This document shows positions 25,135 to 35,033 of a stretch of 64,000 nt of DNA, piece by piece. Each line of letters starts with the position of its first letter. The stretch's first letter is position 1. The position numbers were made by a program, and so were the translations under genes. Below the pieces are notes generated by a model that was not told the origin of the DNA, did no database searches, and was given only the letters and a program-made list of their open reading frames with translations. Origin of the DNA: Paenibacillus sabuli (GTDB taxonomy: Bacteria; Bacillota; Bacilli; Paenibacillales; Paenibacillaceae); NCBI RefSeq assembly GCF_014705605.1, contig NZ_JACXIZ010000007.1:124001-188000 (forward strand). The letters run 5' to 3'.

Positions 25135-26784
25135 TTATCGCACTTGATAACGATCCAATTGATTCTGTTTCAATTCAGTCAGTCGATCCACGTCCAATTG
25201 ATTCAGTGTCGCCAAGTATTCATCGAACCTGTCCAACGATTCGGCGCCCATGATGAACTTGGTGTACATTTCTTTCACGTACGTTTGAATATTGGCATTG
25301 AGTTTCGCCATTTCCTTCGCTTCGTCGGCCGTCGGCACCAGTCCCTTCGGCAATGCGTTTTGGACGTTATTGTCCGCATATTTCCCGAATATTTGCACAG
25401 CCTCTTTTTGCTGGTCCATCTGATAATATTGCTCCAGATAGGCCGGGAGGTTCTGTATACCCGGCGCCGGCTTGTTGGTTCTCATATGCTTGGACATCGC
25501 AAGCGCAATCGACAAGCCTTCGGGATTGTCCAAAATCTCGTCCGTATAGGTCGGATAATCGCCAACCATCGTATAGGTTTGTCCCTCTACGCCAAAGCTT
25601 TTCAGCAATTGTCCTTCCTCGGAAAACCAGTAATCGAACCATTGGACCGTCTCGACCGGATTTTCGTTCGCCGACGTCAGATAGGCGCTATTTCCAGGCT
25701 GATAGATCGCCGCGGCATTGATAAATTGAGGCTCATCGCCTTGCTTCAACACCGGGTATTGCACCGCAACCAAATTAAAATTCTCATTCTTTTCCTTCCC
25801 GGCCGGGTTGTATTGCCCCATCCCTCCGCCGATATACCCGTAAATCCCTGCAGCTTCTTCCTGCAAAACTTTGGCGTCCATCGTTTTCTGATCGATCGTG
25901 GAGAAGTCCGGATCCAGCAATCCATCCTCATACCAACTATGCATTCTCGTCAAGTACGCCTTGTATTCCGGCTGCATAGGGCCGTACAAAACCGTCCCGT
26001 TATTTTGATAGAAGCCCTGGTCATCGAAAACTTGTATGCCATAAGCCCAGGCAAAGACATCGGGCATCCATTGCAATTTCGCATACGGCGCATCCAGCCC
26101 CTTCTCTTGCTTCAGCACGGTTAGTATGTTCTCCCAGTCGTCGACCGTTTCCGGAAGGCTCAAATGGTATTCGTCAAGCCAGTCCTTGCGCATCATCGGA
26201 CCGCCAAACGAACGATAGGTCGAATCGGACAGCGACGGGATGTTATAGATCGTTCCGCTATCGGTTTTGATTTCCTTGGCGTGATCCGGGTGCTCCTCCA
26301 AGTATGACTTGAGATTGGGGGCATATTCGTCGATCAAATCGTTCAATGGAATAATCACGCCGTCTTCGATCGCTTTATCCGGTCCACCGGGATATTTATT
26401 CAAAAAGTCATATTCAATCACATCCGGCAGCTCCTGACTGGCCATCATCAGATTGAATTGCTCATCCTCGCTTCCCGCAGCCGGATGCTCAAATTTTACA
26501 TTTACGTGACTTTCTTCATTTCTGACCTTGTACATGGTAATCTCATTGAAGTTCTTTACGACAGTTCCAACATCGGCCGGAAGCGGCGCCCAGTATGTGA
26601 GCGCAATCGCTTGTTGATTGTCGCCTTGACCCGAAGACGCTGCATTCGATGCGGCATTGTTGCCATGATTCGAATCACGGGTTCCAGGACCCGCGTCATT
26701 ATTGCTGCTGCATCCGGCGATTGCAGTCGCCATCAGCAACGCCGATGCCATCCGAAGCGCTCTGTTTCTGTTTTTCATCCCCAT
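25135..26784 (-). CDS. Extracellular sugar-binding lipoprotein, LplA type (cluster 2)
   Basis: 549 residues from ATG 26784, nine bases after AAGGAGG. Lipoprotein signal MGMKNRNRALRMASALLMAT with lipobox IAGC near residue 24. The solute-binding fold includes MMASQELPDVIEYDFL, MMRKDWLDEYHLSLPETVDD and a C-terminal FIMGAESLDRFDEYLATL. It lacks the DPDGNGKKD loop of the cluster 1 and 3 proteins, so it probably belongs to a different subgroup and binds a different glycan. It feeds the two permeases downstream. Confidence 0.93.
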   Translation of the reverse strand: MGMKNRNRALRMASALLMATAIAGCSSNNDAGPGTRDSNHGNNAASNAASSGQGDNQQAIALTYWAPLPADVGTVVKNFNEITMYKVRNEESHVNVKFEHPAAGSEDEQFNLMMASQELPDVIEYDFLNKYPGGPDKAIEDGVIIPLNDLIDEYAPNLKSYLEEHPDHAKEIKTDSGTIYNIPSLSDSTYRSFGGPMMRKDWLDEYHLSLPETVDDWENILTVLKQEKGLDAPYAKLQWMPDVFAWAYGIQVFDDQGFYQNNGTVLYGPMQPEYKAYLTRMHSWYEDGLLDPDFSTIDQKTMDAKVLQEEAAGIYGYIGGGMGQYNPAGKEKNENFNLVAVQYPVLKQGDEPQFINAAAIYQPGNSAYLTSANENPVETVQWFDYWFSEEGQLLKSFGVEGQTYTMVGDYPTYTDEILDNPEGLSIALAMSKHMRTNKPAPGIQNLPAYLEQYYQMDQQKEAVQIFGKYADNNVQNALPKGLVPTADEAKEMAKLNANIQTYVKEMYTKFIMGAESLDRFDEYLATLNQLDVDRLTELKQNQLDRYQVR

Positions 26785-26948
26785 TTGAAAATTGCCTCCT
26801 TGTGAAAGATCGAACATCTGGCAGGTTCATGTCTAAGTGTAGGAGAACCGATCCCCTTCGGTAAATCTTCAATTCCTCGGTTTATCACCAAAAACAGTTA
26901 TCGGGCATCATCAACATTGGACATGATCGCAATTTACCCGATTCGTGT

Positions 26949-29240
26949 TCATTCATGGCTCTCCCTGTACTTCCCGGGCGTAATGCCTTCATATTTTTTG
27001 AATGTGCGGATAAATGCATTGCTGTTGTAAAAACCGATTTCATTCGCAATTTCCTTGATGGTCTTGTCGGATCCGAGCAGCCGGGACTTGGCCGCCTGCA
27101 GCCGCACCCGATGAATGGCGTCCAGAATACCGGCCTCGTGATATTTCCGAAAATATTTCGACAAATACACAGGATCCTTATGAAAGTACTCTGCTATGGA
27201 CGATACGCTCAGCTCATTGTCGGCATACCGCTCCTCAATGAAGGACAGCACCCGATTTTTCAGTTCTTCGTCGCCGCCCGATTTTCTATCTTGAATAAAA
27301 TCGGTCATTTGCTTGAGTAATTGAAGCAATTGAGCTTGCATATCCACAATCGTCCGGCAATGAATGAGATCGTTAACCGTTCGATTCACAAGCTCCTCTT
27401 TGTTCATTTGAATCTCCGTTGTTGCCTTGATAATGGTGGAGGTAATGTCAAACATAAAGCATTTCACCACTTCAATCGAAACATTATCGGCCGAGCTGAA
27501 CAATCCCACCAGTTGGTTGACCAGCTTTTTGGCGCTCTCGTAATCGCCTGCCTTGATATAATTGACGAGCCATTGCTCCTGCTCAAGCGAGTAAAAATAA
27601 TCGGGCTCGGATGTTTTAAAGCTCTCAAAGTCGATCATTTGCGAGTGGCCCAGTAAGAATTTGTATTCCATGGCCTGCATCGCTTCTTCGTAAGCGCCTG
27701 GAATACTTAGCACGGTCTGATGAAGTCCGCTGTACGATACGGAATATTGGATGCGAAAGCGTGTCTGAATAAATTTATGCGACTCCTTCAGCTTCGCGAT
27801 AATCTGATCCCTGCCATTGGCGGCAAGCCCTTCGCGGCTTGGCGCCACATTGATGAGTCCCACCAGCAAGTCGCCAACTTCAAACGTCATCTGCCGGCAC
27901 ACCGGGCTCAGCCACTCCCCCGTAATGTTGCTGAGAATCAGCCGCACCAGCGCCCAGTCCCGGTCGCCATCCTCTTGGTCGCCGCCAAGATCCAGCTCGT
28001 AGTCCTCGACATACATTACGAAGATCATAAAGTCCTCCGACACGAGCTCGAAATCCATCCCGCTGAGGACATCCTCCAGCATCTCCTTGTTGTCGAGCCG
28101 TCCCTTAATTACACGTTCGAACAGATGAGATTCTATGACCTTCCTCTGCCGGTGCAGACGCTGATTCGCAGCCAGATTCTCCTGCAGGGTCTCACCTAGC
28201 ATCGACTCGATCAACTCCCACTCGTTGTCCGGGCCTTCTCTTCCCGTTTGCTTGTTTTTCGCCAACAAAGACATGATGCTTCGGACTGGCTTATATTGCT
28301 TGCGCACCAGCCAGCCTACCATCAGCAGGCCCAGGACAATCGACAAGCCGAGACCGATCATTGCGGTTTTGTTAATCGCTCGCAGCTTTTGCTTGAATAC
28401 GCTCTCGGGAATGACACTGACATAGGTAAACGGGGTATTGTTGGATTTGATATACGATACTGCATAATGATCGGTGTAAAAGGTCTTCGTATCCGACATG
28501 AGTTGAGCAGCCTCGAAGGGTAGCGGCTTCGATTCGGAGGACAGCATGGTTCTGTTCTGTTCATTCAGAATATAGACAATTCCGTTGTAGGTTTCCTGAA
28601 AATATTCGAAATATGACTGGACGCTCTTGTTGTCCAGCACCGTGGCAATGGTGACATCGGTCTCGCTCCTCTGCCTGAACGGCAAGCTTTGCTTGTAGAA
28701 AATGAATGGGCTTCCATCCGTTTTCTCGAGCGCCTCGTATCCGGACCGGGCAGACCCGATCAGGTCGCCCCACTTCTTGGCATCGAGATCCAAATCATTC
28801 AGAAAGACCGGAATGAGCGTGCTCCTGTATCGGTTATTGGAAGAGAGGACGAGATCCAGATGATGAAAATAAACAAAAAAATCTTCCACCATGGAATTGG
28901 CCGTTTTATACATTTTAAAATCATCCAGGAGCTCCAGAAGCATATACTCGTCCCCGGGACTTAAGGATGCTTGTTTGCTGACCAGCATCTGGATTTTGGG
29001 ATTAAAAGCGACTTGGGTCGCCAGCTTTTCCATCTCATTCAACTGACTGTCGAAGGTATCCTTCATTTCCTTCAGAATCATGGCACTCGATTCGTTCATC
29101 TGCTCCCTGACGATTTTCTCGGAATCTTGATACAAATAGAGCGCAAATACGATTGGAATAATGAGAACAATCAGATACGAGATCGACCATTTTAGTGTCA
29201 CGCTTTGATTTCGGAACAATAGCCAAAATTTTTTATTCAT
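26949..29240 (-). CDS. Membrane-anchored AraC-family sensor/regulator (cluster 2)
   Basis: About 763 residues. The start is uncertain: ATG 29240 or GTG 29243, both behind GGGGGA. A membrane span at about residues 17-37 (LKWSISYLIVLIIPIVFALY) and another near 290-310 flank an extracellular sensor. The C-terminal AraC HTH pair has LSVSSIAEYFHKDPVYLSKYF and IGFYNSNAFIRTFKKYEGITP. It sits immediately upstream of the cluster 2 binding-protein gene on the same strand, separated by 165 bases, and is the obvious activator of that transporter. A terminator at 29372-29414 isolates it from the sulfatase upstream. Confidence 0.9.
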   Translation of the reverse strand: MNKKFWLLFRNQSVTLKWSISYLIVLIIPIVFALYLYQDSEKIVREQMNESSAMILKEMKDTFDSQLNEMEKLATQVAFNPKIQMLVSKQASLSPGDEYMLLELLDDFKMYKTANSMVEDFFVYFHHLDLVLSSNNRYRSTLIPVFLNDLDLDAKKWGDLIGSARSGYEALEKTDGSPFIFYKQSLPFRQRSETDVTIATVLDNKSVQSYFEYFQETYNGIVYILNEQNRTMLSSESKPLPFEAAQLMSDTKTFYTDHYAVSYIKSNNTPFTYVSVIPESVFKQKLRAINKTAMIGLGLSIVLGLLMVGWLVRKQYKPVRSIMSLLAKNKQTGREGPDNEWELIESMLGETLQENLAANQRLHRQRKVIESHLFERVIKGRLDNKEMLEDVLSGMDFELVSEDFMIFVMYVEDYELDLGGDQEDGDRDWALVRLILSNITGEWLSPVCRQMTFEVGDLLVGLINVAPSREGLAANGRDQIIAKLKESHKFIQTRFRIQYSVSYSGLHQTVLSIPGAYEEAMQAMEYKFLLGHSQMIDFESFKTSEPDYFYSLEQEQWLVNYIKAGDYESAKKLVNQLVGLFSSADNVSIEVVKCFMFDITSTIIKATTEIQMNKEELVNRTVNDLIHCRTIVDMQAQLLQLLKQMTDFIQDRKSGGDEELKNRVLSFIEERYADNELSVSSIAEYFHKDPVYLSKYFRKYHEAGILDAIHRVRLQAAKSRLLGSDKTIKEIANEIGFYNSNAFIRTFKKYEGITPGKYRESHE

Positions 29241-29371
29241 CACGATGCCCACATCCCCCTGATACGGCTAATCTCTATTTTGTCGATCCGGTCATCCAAT
29301 CAACCCGCTTAGTTTAACACTAGCGGAAACGAGTCGCTCTCGTAAATCATCTTTTTTGGAAAAGATCATCA

Positions 29372-29414
29372 AAACCAGTCGGGACCTCCGCATAATGGAG
29401 ATCCCGACTGGTTT
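29372..29414 (-). terminator. Rho-independent terminator after sulfatase 29423-30895
   Basis: 18-bp stem with one G-U pair (29372-29389 with 29397-29414), 7-base loop, then TTTTGATGATCTTTT on the minus strand, directly after the sulfatase stop codon. Confidence 0.85.
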
Positions 29415-29422
29415 AAATCTCT

Positions 29423-30895
29423 TTATTTGTTGCTATAGAACGGGCCATACTGATTGATAAAGCTATCGTATAGATTCGTCGGCAACCGGAGCAAATCGCC
29501 CGTGCGCTCCATATGCGCGGTTAAGTCAACCAATAGTCGCGCGGCCAATTCCCGCCTGCCGACCTCGAAAATCAGATTCTCCTGCTCCATAGGATCGTTC
29601 GACAGGTCATACAGCTCAAGGAATATCTCATCCTTGAACCAATCGACAATTAATTTGTCGCAGCCTTGTACAAGGCATCGTTGAAAGTTGCCTCTTGCGC
29701 CGTTGCCGTCGAATTGAATATACACATTCCGGGGTTCGGAGCGCGAGCTTCCATTCACGACAGGCATCAGTGACTTTCCCGAAACCCCCTCGGGAATCGG
29801 CGCGCCGAGATAGTCGCACAGGGTAGGAAACACATCGATTGCGCTCACCGGCTCATCCGAACCGCGATCGCCATACCGGCTGCGATCTTCTCGCGGAAAC
29901 TTGATGCCGAGCGGAACGCGCGTGGCCTCCTCGTACATGCACATTTTTTGCCATAATCCGTGGGAGCCCAGCATTTCTCCATGATCGCTCGTGAATACGA
30001 TCAGGGTATCGTCGTACATAGCCTGCCGCTTCAATTCTTCCACAAGCCGGCCTACGCAATCATCCAGCAACGAGACTAGGCCAAGATACGTCTTCCAAAT
30101 CTCGCCCCAATCTTCTCTCGTATATCGGCTGCCGATAGCGCCGGTCAGATTATATAGCTGCAGCGGCGACTGCTTGGCCGACCAACGCCCGACATTTTCC
30201 GGAAGAACAATTTCTTTCCGTCTGAATTTGGAATACCAGGGCTCCGGAATGTCCAGCGGCGGATGGGGAGCCAGGAACATGGCGTTGAGCAGCAACGGTC
30301 GGCTCCTGTCCCGGTCGCGAATGGCTTCCACGGCCGTATTCAGAATATAGCCGTCGAAGAAATAATCAATGCCTTCTTCATAGCACCCTGTGGCCGGTAT
30401 CGAATATTTCTTTAGCCTTGTGGTTGTCCCGAACGCCATTTCCGGCACGATGCCCCGGAACCGCTCGCCTCCCGGAGCGCGCCTGCCATGCTCACGTAAG
30501 AAAGGCCCGTATTCTTCTTCGCTGTTCCTCCACTTGGTGGGCGAATTCGCCAAGCGGTCAATGGCGTCAACTGTCAGGAAGTGCTGCTTGCCGACATGCC
30601 GGCTATCCCAATTCTCTTCTAGATGCTGATATAAATTCGGGATGCCGGACGCCACGAGTCCATGCCCCTTCTCCGCCAATGTCCAGGGATTGATGACACA
30701 GCCTGTCTCATTCGGATAGCGCCCGGTAAAAAACGAGCCTCGAGCCGGCACGCATAACGGCGAAGCGCAATAGGCGCGCCGAAAGCGAAAGCTTTCCGAA
30801 AAAAGTCGGGAAATATGCGGCGTAATCTCCGGCGACAGGACATCTTCTCGCAACTGGTCGGCCATGATGATCACAACATGCGGTCGATGATTCAC
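29423..30895 (-). CDS. Sulfatase, Cys-type (S1 family)
   Basis: 490 residues from GTG 30895, seven bases after GGGAGGA; a longer start would run into the upstream gene. HVVIIMADQLREDV has the first metal Asp; the signature LCVPARGSFFTG holds the formylglycine Cys (about residue 48). VGKQHF and FTSDHGEMLGSHGLWQK provide the remaining active-site residues. There is no signal peptide, so a cytoplasmic role on imported sulfated oligosaccharide is expected. It follows the large secreted heparinase-like gene by about 40 bases, same strand, so the two are probably co-transcribed. Confidence 0.94.
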   Translation of the reverse strand: MNHRPHVVIIMADQLREDVLSPEITPHISRLFSESFRFRRAYCASPLCVPARGSFFTGRYPNETGCVINPWTLAEKGHGLVASGIPNLYQHLEENWDSRHVGKQHFLTVDAIDRLANSPTKWRNSEEEYGPFLREHGRRAPGGERFRGIVPEMAFGTTTRLKKYSIPATGCYEEGIDYFFDGYILNTAVEAIRDRDRSRPLLLNAMFLAPHPPLDIPEPWYSKFRRKEIVLPENVGRWSAKQSPLQLYNLTGAIGSRYTREDWGEIWKTYLGLVSLLDDCVGRLVEELKRQAMYDDTLIVFTSDHGEMLGSHGLWQKMCMYEEATRVPLGIKFPREDRSRYGDRGSDEPVSAIDVFPTLCDYLGAPIPEGVSGKSLMPVVNGSSRSEPRNVYIQFDGNGARGNFQRCLVQGCDKLIVDWFKDEIFLELYDLSNDPMEQENLIFEVGRRELAARLLVDLTAHMERTGDLLRLPTNLYDSFINQYGPFYSNK

Positions 30896-30934
30896 TCGTA
30901 TTCCTCCCCCTACCTCCCCCGATGTTCTCGGCAT

Positions 30935-33900
30935 CTATTGCAACTGATAGACAGCCAGCTCCTTGATGCTGTTCCAGGTGTTCACGCTATTCCCATAGCC
31001 GATAATGCGGATATATCTGGCACAAGCCTCATCGAACGTGTACAGTTCGGCATCCGCGGATCGGCCGCTGCTCTCTCCCTCGTACACCGTCTGCCAGGTG
31101 ACGGCATCCTGCGAAATCTGAATATCGAACCATGTCTTGCGGACATCTCCGCTGAGCCACGCTGTGCTGAGCGCATTGACGACGCGCTCCTGTCCCAGAT
31201 CGAGCTGAATCCATTGGCCGTTCCCGCTTGCGGACCAGCGCGTTGCCAGATTGCCGTCCACGACATTTTCGGGAATGTGGCCCTCAGCGTATTGCGCATC
31301 GCTGGCAATGGCCTGCACGACCGTCCACGCGGTTGCCGATGCAGGCACGCCGATTTGAATTTCCCGCTTGAAGGACACGTAATAGCGCGTCTCGTCCTCG
31401 TCCGGATCCGCAGGGATGACCTGGACGACCGCAGTCCCCGGCAAGCCTTCTGCCTGCGTAATCGTCACCTGGTCTCCCGCTGACTGTGGTGCGGCAGTGA
31501 CAAGCGGCGGCTGATCCTCTCCTGCCGGAAGTGTCGCCTCATACACGAATTGATCCGACGAGAAATTCGGCAGCGTCTGTCCATTCAGTTGAAGCGACTG
31601 AAGCCGGGCGGCTGATCGATTCGATATCGCCCAATCCTCCAGTGGAAGAACCGGTTCATTCGGTTGATCAGGCGCATAGCCCGCCAGATATGGTGTAAAT
31701 GAAACCGAAATCGTCGGGTTCACGGCATCCTCCAAGTGAATGGCCAGCTTGCTGATCCCCACGATGCTGTCATTCTCCGCCGGATTGGGCGAGCTCGGCA
31801 ACGGTGCGGCCTCCATCAGGCTGAACACGGCATTCGTCGGAGACTGTATCCGGACCTGCAGCCGCTTGTTTCCTTTCTTCAGGATAGCCGTTCGACCGTC
31901 TTGTCCGATGTCCACTTGGGATGCGGCAGTATGCATGAACCACCAGATATCCGAGGGCTGCAGCGTTTGGATCTCATCTTGAATCAGCACCCGGCGCCGA
32001 TGATCGAGCAGCGCCACCCCTCGCTGGGCCGCCAAGACCTGATCCCCGTAGGCAGGCGTCAGATCCACGATCGTATATGCTTCTTCCGGCCCGTATACGG
32101 ATTGGGTAATGCCTGATACCGCATAAGGGTCCTGGTCTGCCCCCGCGTCAGGATTCACTACGATCGTGTTGTGGCCTTCCGCTCGTTTTTTGTAATAGGT
32201 CCATCTGGTCGCCTCTTCGTCGAAGCTCCACAAGTCAGAGGAGCCATAGGTCTGTACCCCGAGATCCATCGCCCATCTGACGCCGAGCGCATCGAGCACG
32301 AACGACCCGATATCCAGATCGCCGTGACTGGACTGGTTATCGCCACCCTTCACGCCGACGAACAGGGCATTGTCGTGCCCCCATGTGCTTCGCATCGAGG
32401 CGACTTCTTCCCCCCCTGCGAAATGCTTGTCCAGGGCGATTCCGGCATCTTCCGGAGTCAGGTAGTTCTCGGGCTTCGCCCATAGCAAGCCTTTCACGCC
32501 GATTCTCGGATTTTGCAGTGTGAAGCCTCCAAGCACAGGCAGATTGTAACGGTTCGCTATCCAGTAATTCTCGTCCTTGTACAGACCGGATGGATCGGCA
32601 TCGCTGTAATTAAAGACGCTCCCCGTCGGAGACGTCATATACAACGGATAGAAGCCGGCCTGCGCCATTCCTTCCTTGTCCGTAAAGCCGTAGTCGCTCC
32701 CAAGAGCGGTCTCCAGCGAGGCGAACAGATCCACCGCATATTGCATCGCGTAATTCCAATACATCGGCCCTTCTGCCGAGGCCCCGTCAGGCGCATACTG
32801 GTCCAGATGCTCCTGGACGGATTGCAGCGCCGCCTCCATAATTTCCTTCGAAATGGCAGGCGCCTCATCGGCAATCGCCAGCGCTGACATCGCCAGCGCA
32901 CTGTTGACAACCGCGTTCTTGTTGTTCGGCGAGTTGAACCAGCCTCGTTCGATTCCCGTGGCGGGCTGCTTCAGATAGACCTTCAACGCCGGCTCGAATG
33001 CCTGATCCGATATCGCCGAGTACAGCGCTTCTCTCTGCTGCTCGGTCCAAGCCTCGTAGAACCAGTCATACGCAATCGCATAGGCGAAGGACAATTCAGC
33101 CGTAGCCAGAAATTGAGGCGGATTCCAATCGGCAAACGCGTTCGTAACCTGAAGGTCCTGCCAGGCTCTGTTCACGTAGACGCTGTCGCCGGTCATCTGG
33201 TACATGAAGCCCCAATGCAGCATTCGATCCAATTCGACCCTGCTGACACTGTTAAGGAAATTGCCGTTCCCGTTCGTCTGTGAAGTATCGTATACCGGCA
33301 AAGGATCTTGCAGCATGCCGTCGGCTTTCTGCTCAATCTGCGCATACCATTGCTGGAACACCGGGTCCGAGGCAATCCTTTGGCGAATTGCGTCGAAGTC
33401 ATCGCGCGTTGCCAAGAGACGCGGATGCTCGCCCACAGCGTGCTGCTGACGCAGATCGGCCATTACCGTATCGCCTGACGGTCCGATGAACAAGGTGATT
33501 GCCACCAGCGTATGACCGCCCTGCGAATCGGATACATCGATCTGGAATTGGTCCTTCCCGACCGAGCCCTCTGAGATGAATGTCCACTGTCCGTCCTCCA
33601 GCAAGGTCGCCGAGCCCTTCCCCGGGGCCTGCGCGATGGCGTAGGATAGGGCATCCCCTTCAATATCCTCGGCATATACCTGCCCGCTGACCGTCCCGAA
33701 TTCGGTCAAGGTAAACTGCGCGTCCTCTGCCAGAGGCGCATCATTCACAGGCAGGATCGTGAGCTGGACTTGTACCGTGCCGAAGCCCCCGGCCTGGTCG
33801 GAATAAGCCGCAGTGAACGCATCCGTCCCGCTAATATTGCTGTCTGGGCGGTATACCCATGTCCCATTCTCGGCCAATACGGCTTCTCCATGCTCGGGCC

Positions 33901-34834
33901 ATGCCAGCATTTCATACGTCAACGGGGCGCCTCCCTCGCTATATGGCTCCAGCGCCCCCTGAACAGCCGTGTCCTCGTCAGTCGTTACGTCCGGACTCGC
34001 CTGCTCCAATTCATAGGACCCGCCTATCACCACGAGGCAGCTCTCACGCACCTCTCCAGAGGAGGCTGTAATGAGCGCGATCCCGTTTTGCTGCGCGGTC
34101 ACAACACCCCCATTGACAACCGCTACGTCCGGATTGGAGGTCGTCCAGGTTATCTCCTGATCGGTCGCATTGCCGGGTGTGACATTCGCCTGTATGTGCG
34201 CCGTGTCGCCGGTATCCAGTGAGAGACTGACAGGATTCAGCGCGATTCCCGTAACCGGGATATATTCGGACAGGGAGAGTCCGTCGAGCCAGTACGCGCC
34301 TTTCCAGGAGAAGTAAGGATTAAGCTGCATGCGGATTGCATCCTCCGGAACCTGGAAATGCGTTTTCACAAATCGCCAATCCTCCGTTCCCCTCAGACTG
34401 GTGCCCGGCAATTGAACCGTTTCCTTGCTGCCGTCGCTGCTAACGTAAGTCGTTCGCACATAGAATTCCGCGTTTTCGTTTAGCGGCTCCATTTTTAACC
34501 AGAATGCGAGCTGATACATGGAACCGCCTTGTACCCCAACATTTTGAATCGCCCCTGCCGTCTTGTCCGTCAATACGACCTTCAGCGACGCCTCTCCTTC
34601 CTGATATACGGCCTCATCCACGGTGATTTCGGCAGACTGTCCCCATGGCGTCCACCCGCTCGTGCCGGCTTCGAATCCGCCGTTTTGCAACAGGTTCCCG
34701 CCGCCCGAGCTGGCCGCCGCGCTGGGCGCATGGACGAATAGCTGCAGTCCGAGCATACAGCATTGCAGGACGAGTACGGACAGCATCCCCCTCGCCACGA
34801 CGTTCATCAACCGATTCAATGGATTCGCTTTCAT
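30935..34834 (-). CDS. Large secreted multidomain heparinase II/III-like polysaccharide lyase
   Basis: 1299 residues from ATG 34834 (GGGAGG just upstream). Domains in order are: signal peptide ending near APSAAA (about 1-42); carbohydrate-binding domain, CBM4/9-like (NLLQNGGFEAGTSGWTPWG, about 45-195); bacterial Ig-like Big_2 (VTGIALNPVSLSLDTGDTA, about 200-275); two cadherin/VCBS-type repeats (about 280-455); the alpha/alpha-toroid and beta-sandwich lyase core (about 470-1090), with ERGWFNSPNNKNAVVNSALA and the heparinase II/III motif SSHGDLDIGSFVLDALGVRW; a cadherin-like beta-sandwich (LQLNGQTLPNFSSDQFVYEA); and a C-terminal F5/8 type C (discoidin) domain. It probably cleaves a uronate-containing sulfated polysaccharide outside the cell. 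The PL family is not clear from sequence. Sulfatase genes flank it. Confidence 0.88.
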   Translation of the reverse strand: MKANPLNRLMNVVARGMLSVLVLQCCMLGLQLFVHAPSAAASSGGGNLLQNGGFEAGTSGWTPWGQSAEITVDEAVYQEGEASLKVVLTDKTAGAIQNVGVQGGSMYQLAFWLKMEPLNENAEFYVRTTYVSSDGSKETVQLPGTSLRGTEDWRFVKTHFQVPEDAIRMQLNPYFSWKGAYWLDGLSLSEYIPVTGIALNPVSLSLDTGDTAHIQANVTPGNATDQEITWTTSNPDVAVVNGGVVTAQQNGIALITASSGEVRESCLVVIGGSYELEQASPDVTTDEDTAVQGALEPYSEGGAPLTYEMLAWPEHGEAVLAENGTWVYRPDSNISGTDAFTAAYSDQAGGFGTVQVQLTILPVNDAPLAEDAQFTLTEFGTVSGQVYAEDIEGDALSYAIAQAPGKGSATLLEDGQWTFISEGSVGKDQFQIDVSDSQGGHTLVAITLFIGPSGDTVMADLRQQHAVGEHPRLLATRDDFDAIRQRIASDPVFQQWYAQIEQKADGMLQDPLPVYDTSQTNGNGNFLNSVSRVELDRMLHWGFMYQMTGDSVYVNRAWQDLQVTNAFADWNPPQFLATAELSFAYAIAYDWFYEAWTEQQREALYSAISDQAFEPALKVYLKQPATGIERGWFNSPNNKNAVVNSALAMSALAIADEAPAISKEIMEAALQSVQEHLDQYAPDGASAEGPMYWNYAMQYAVDLFASLETALGSDYGFTDKEGMAQAGFYPLYMTSPTGSVFNYSDADPSGLYKDENYWIANRYNLPVLGGFTLQNPRIGVKGLLWAKPENYLTPEDAGIALDKHFAGGEEVASMRSTWGHDNALFVGVKGGDNQSSHGDLDIGSFVLDALGVRWAMDLGVQTYGSSDLWSFDEEATRWTYYKKRAEGHNTIVVNPDAGADQDPYAVSGITQSVYGPEEAYTIVDLTPAYGDQVLAAQRGVALLDHRRRVLIQDEIQTLQPSDIWWFMHTAASQVDIGQDGRTAILKKGNKRLQVRIQSPTNAVFSLMEAAPLPSSPNPAENDSIVGISKLAIHLEDAVNPTISVSFTPYLAGYAPDQPNEPVLPLEDWAISNRSAARLQSLQLNGQTLPNFSSDQFVYEATLPAGEDQPPLVTAAPQSAGDQVTITQAEGLPGTAVVQVIPADPDEDETRYYVSFKREIQIGVPASATAWTVVQAIASDAQYAEGHIPENVVDGNLATRWSASGNGQWIQLDLGQERVVNALSTAWLSGDVRKTWFDIQISQDAVTWQTVYEGESSGRSADAELYTFDEACARYIRIIGYGNSVNTWNSIKELAVYQLQ

Positions 34835-34985
34835 CTTTTTCCTCCCTCTCATTTGGATTGCATTTCAGGATCGGTTCATCCAGCCTCCATTCTAAGAGAG
34901 GAATTTATACGGTGTAAATCGCGGAATTTTTCTTGGCATCATCAATTTATGAGCGGGTGGTCATCATTTACAAGGGGGGATCATC

Positions 34986-35013
34986 AAAAAACAGGAGACT
35001 GCGAACAGTCCCC
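34986..35013 (-). terminator. Rho-independent terminator after sulfatase 35034-36512
   Basis: 8-bp stem GGGGACTG / CAGTCTCC on the minus strand (35006-35013 with 34994-35001) including one G-U pair, tetraloop TTCG, then GTTTTTTGATG. Confidence 0.85.
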
Positions 35014-35033
35014 CGTTGCCGAGCGAATCCAGC

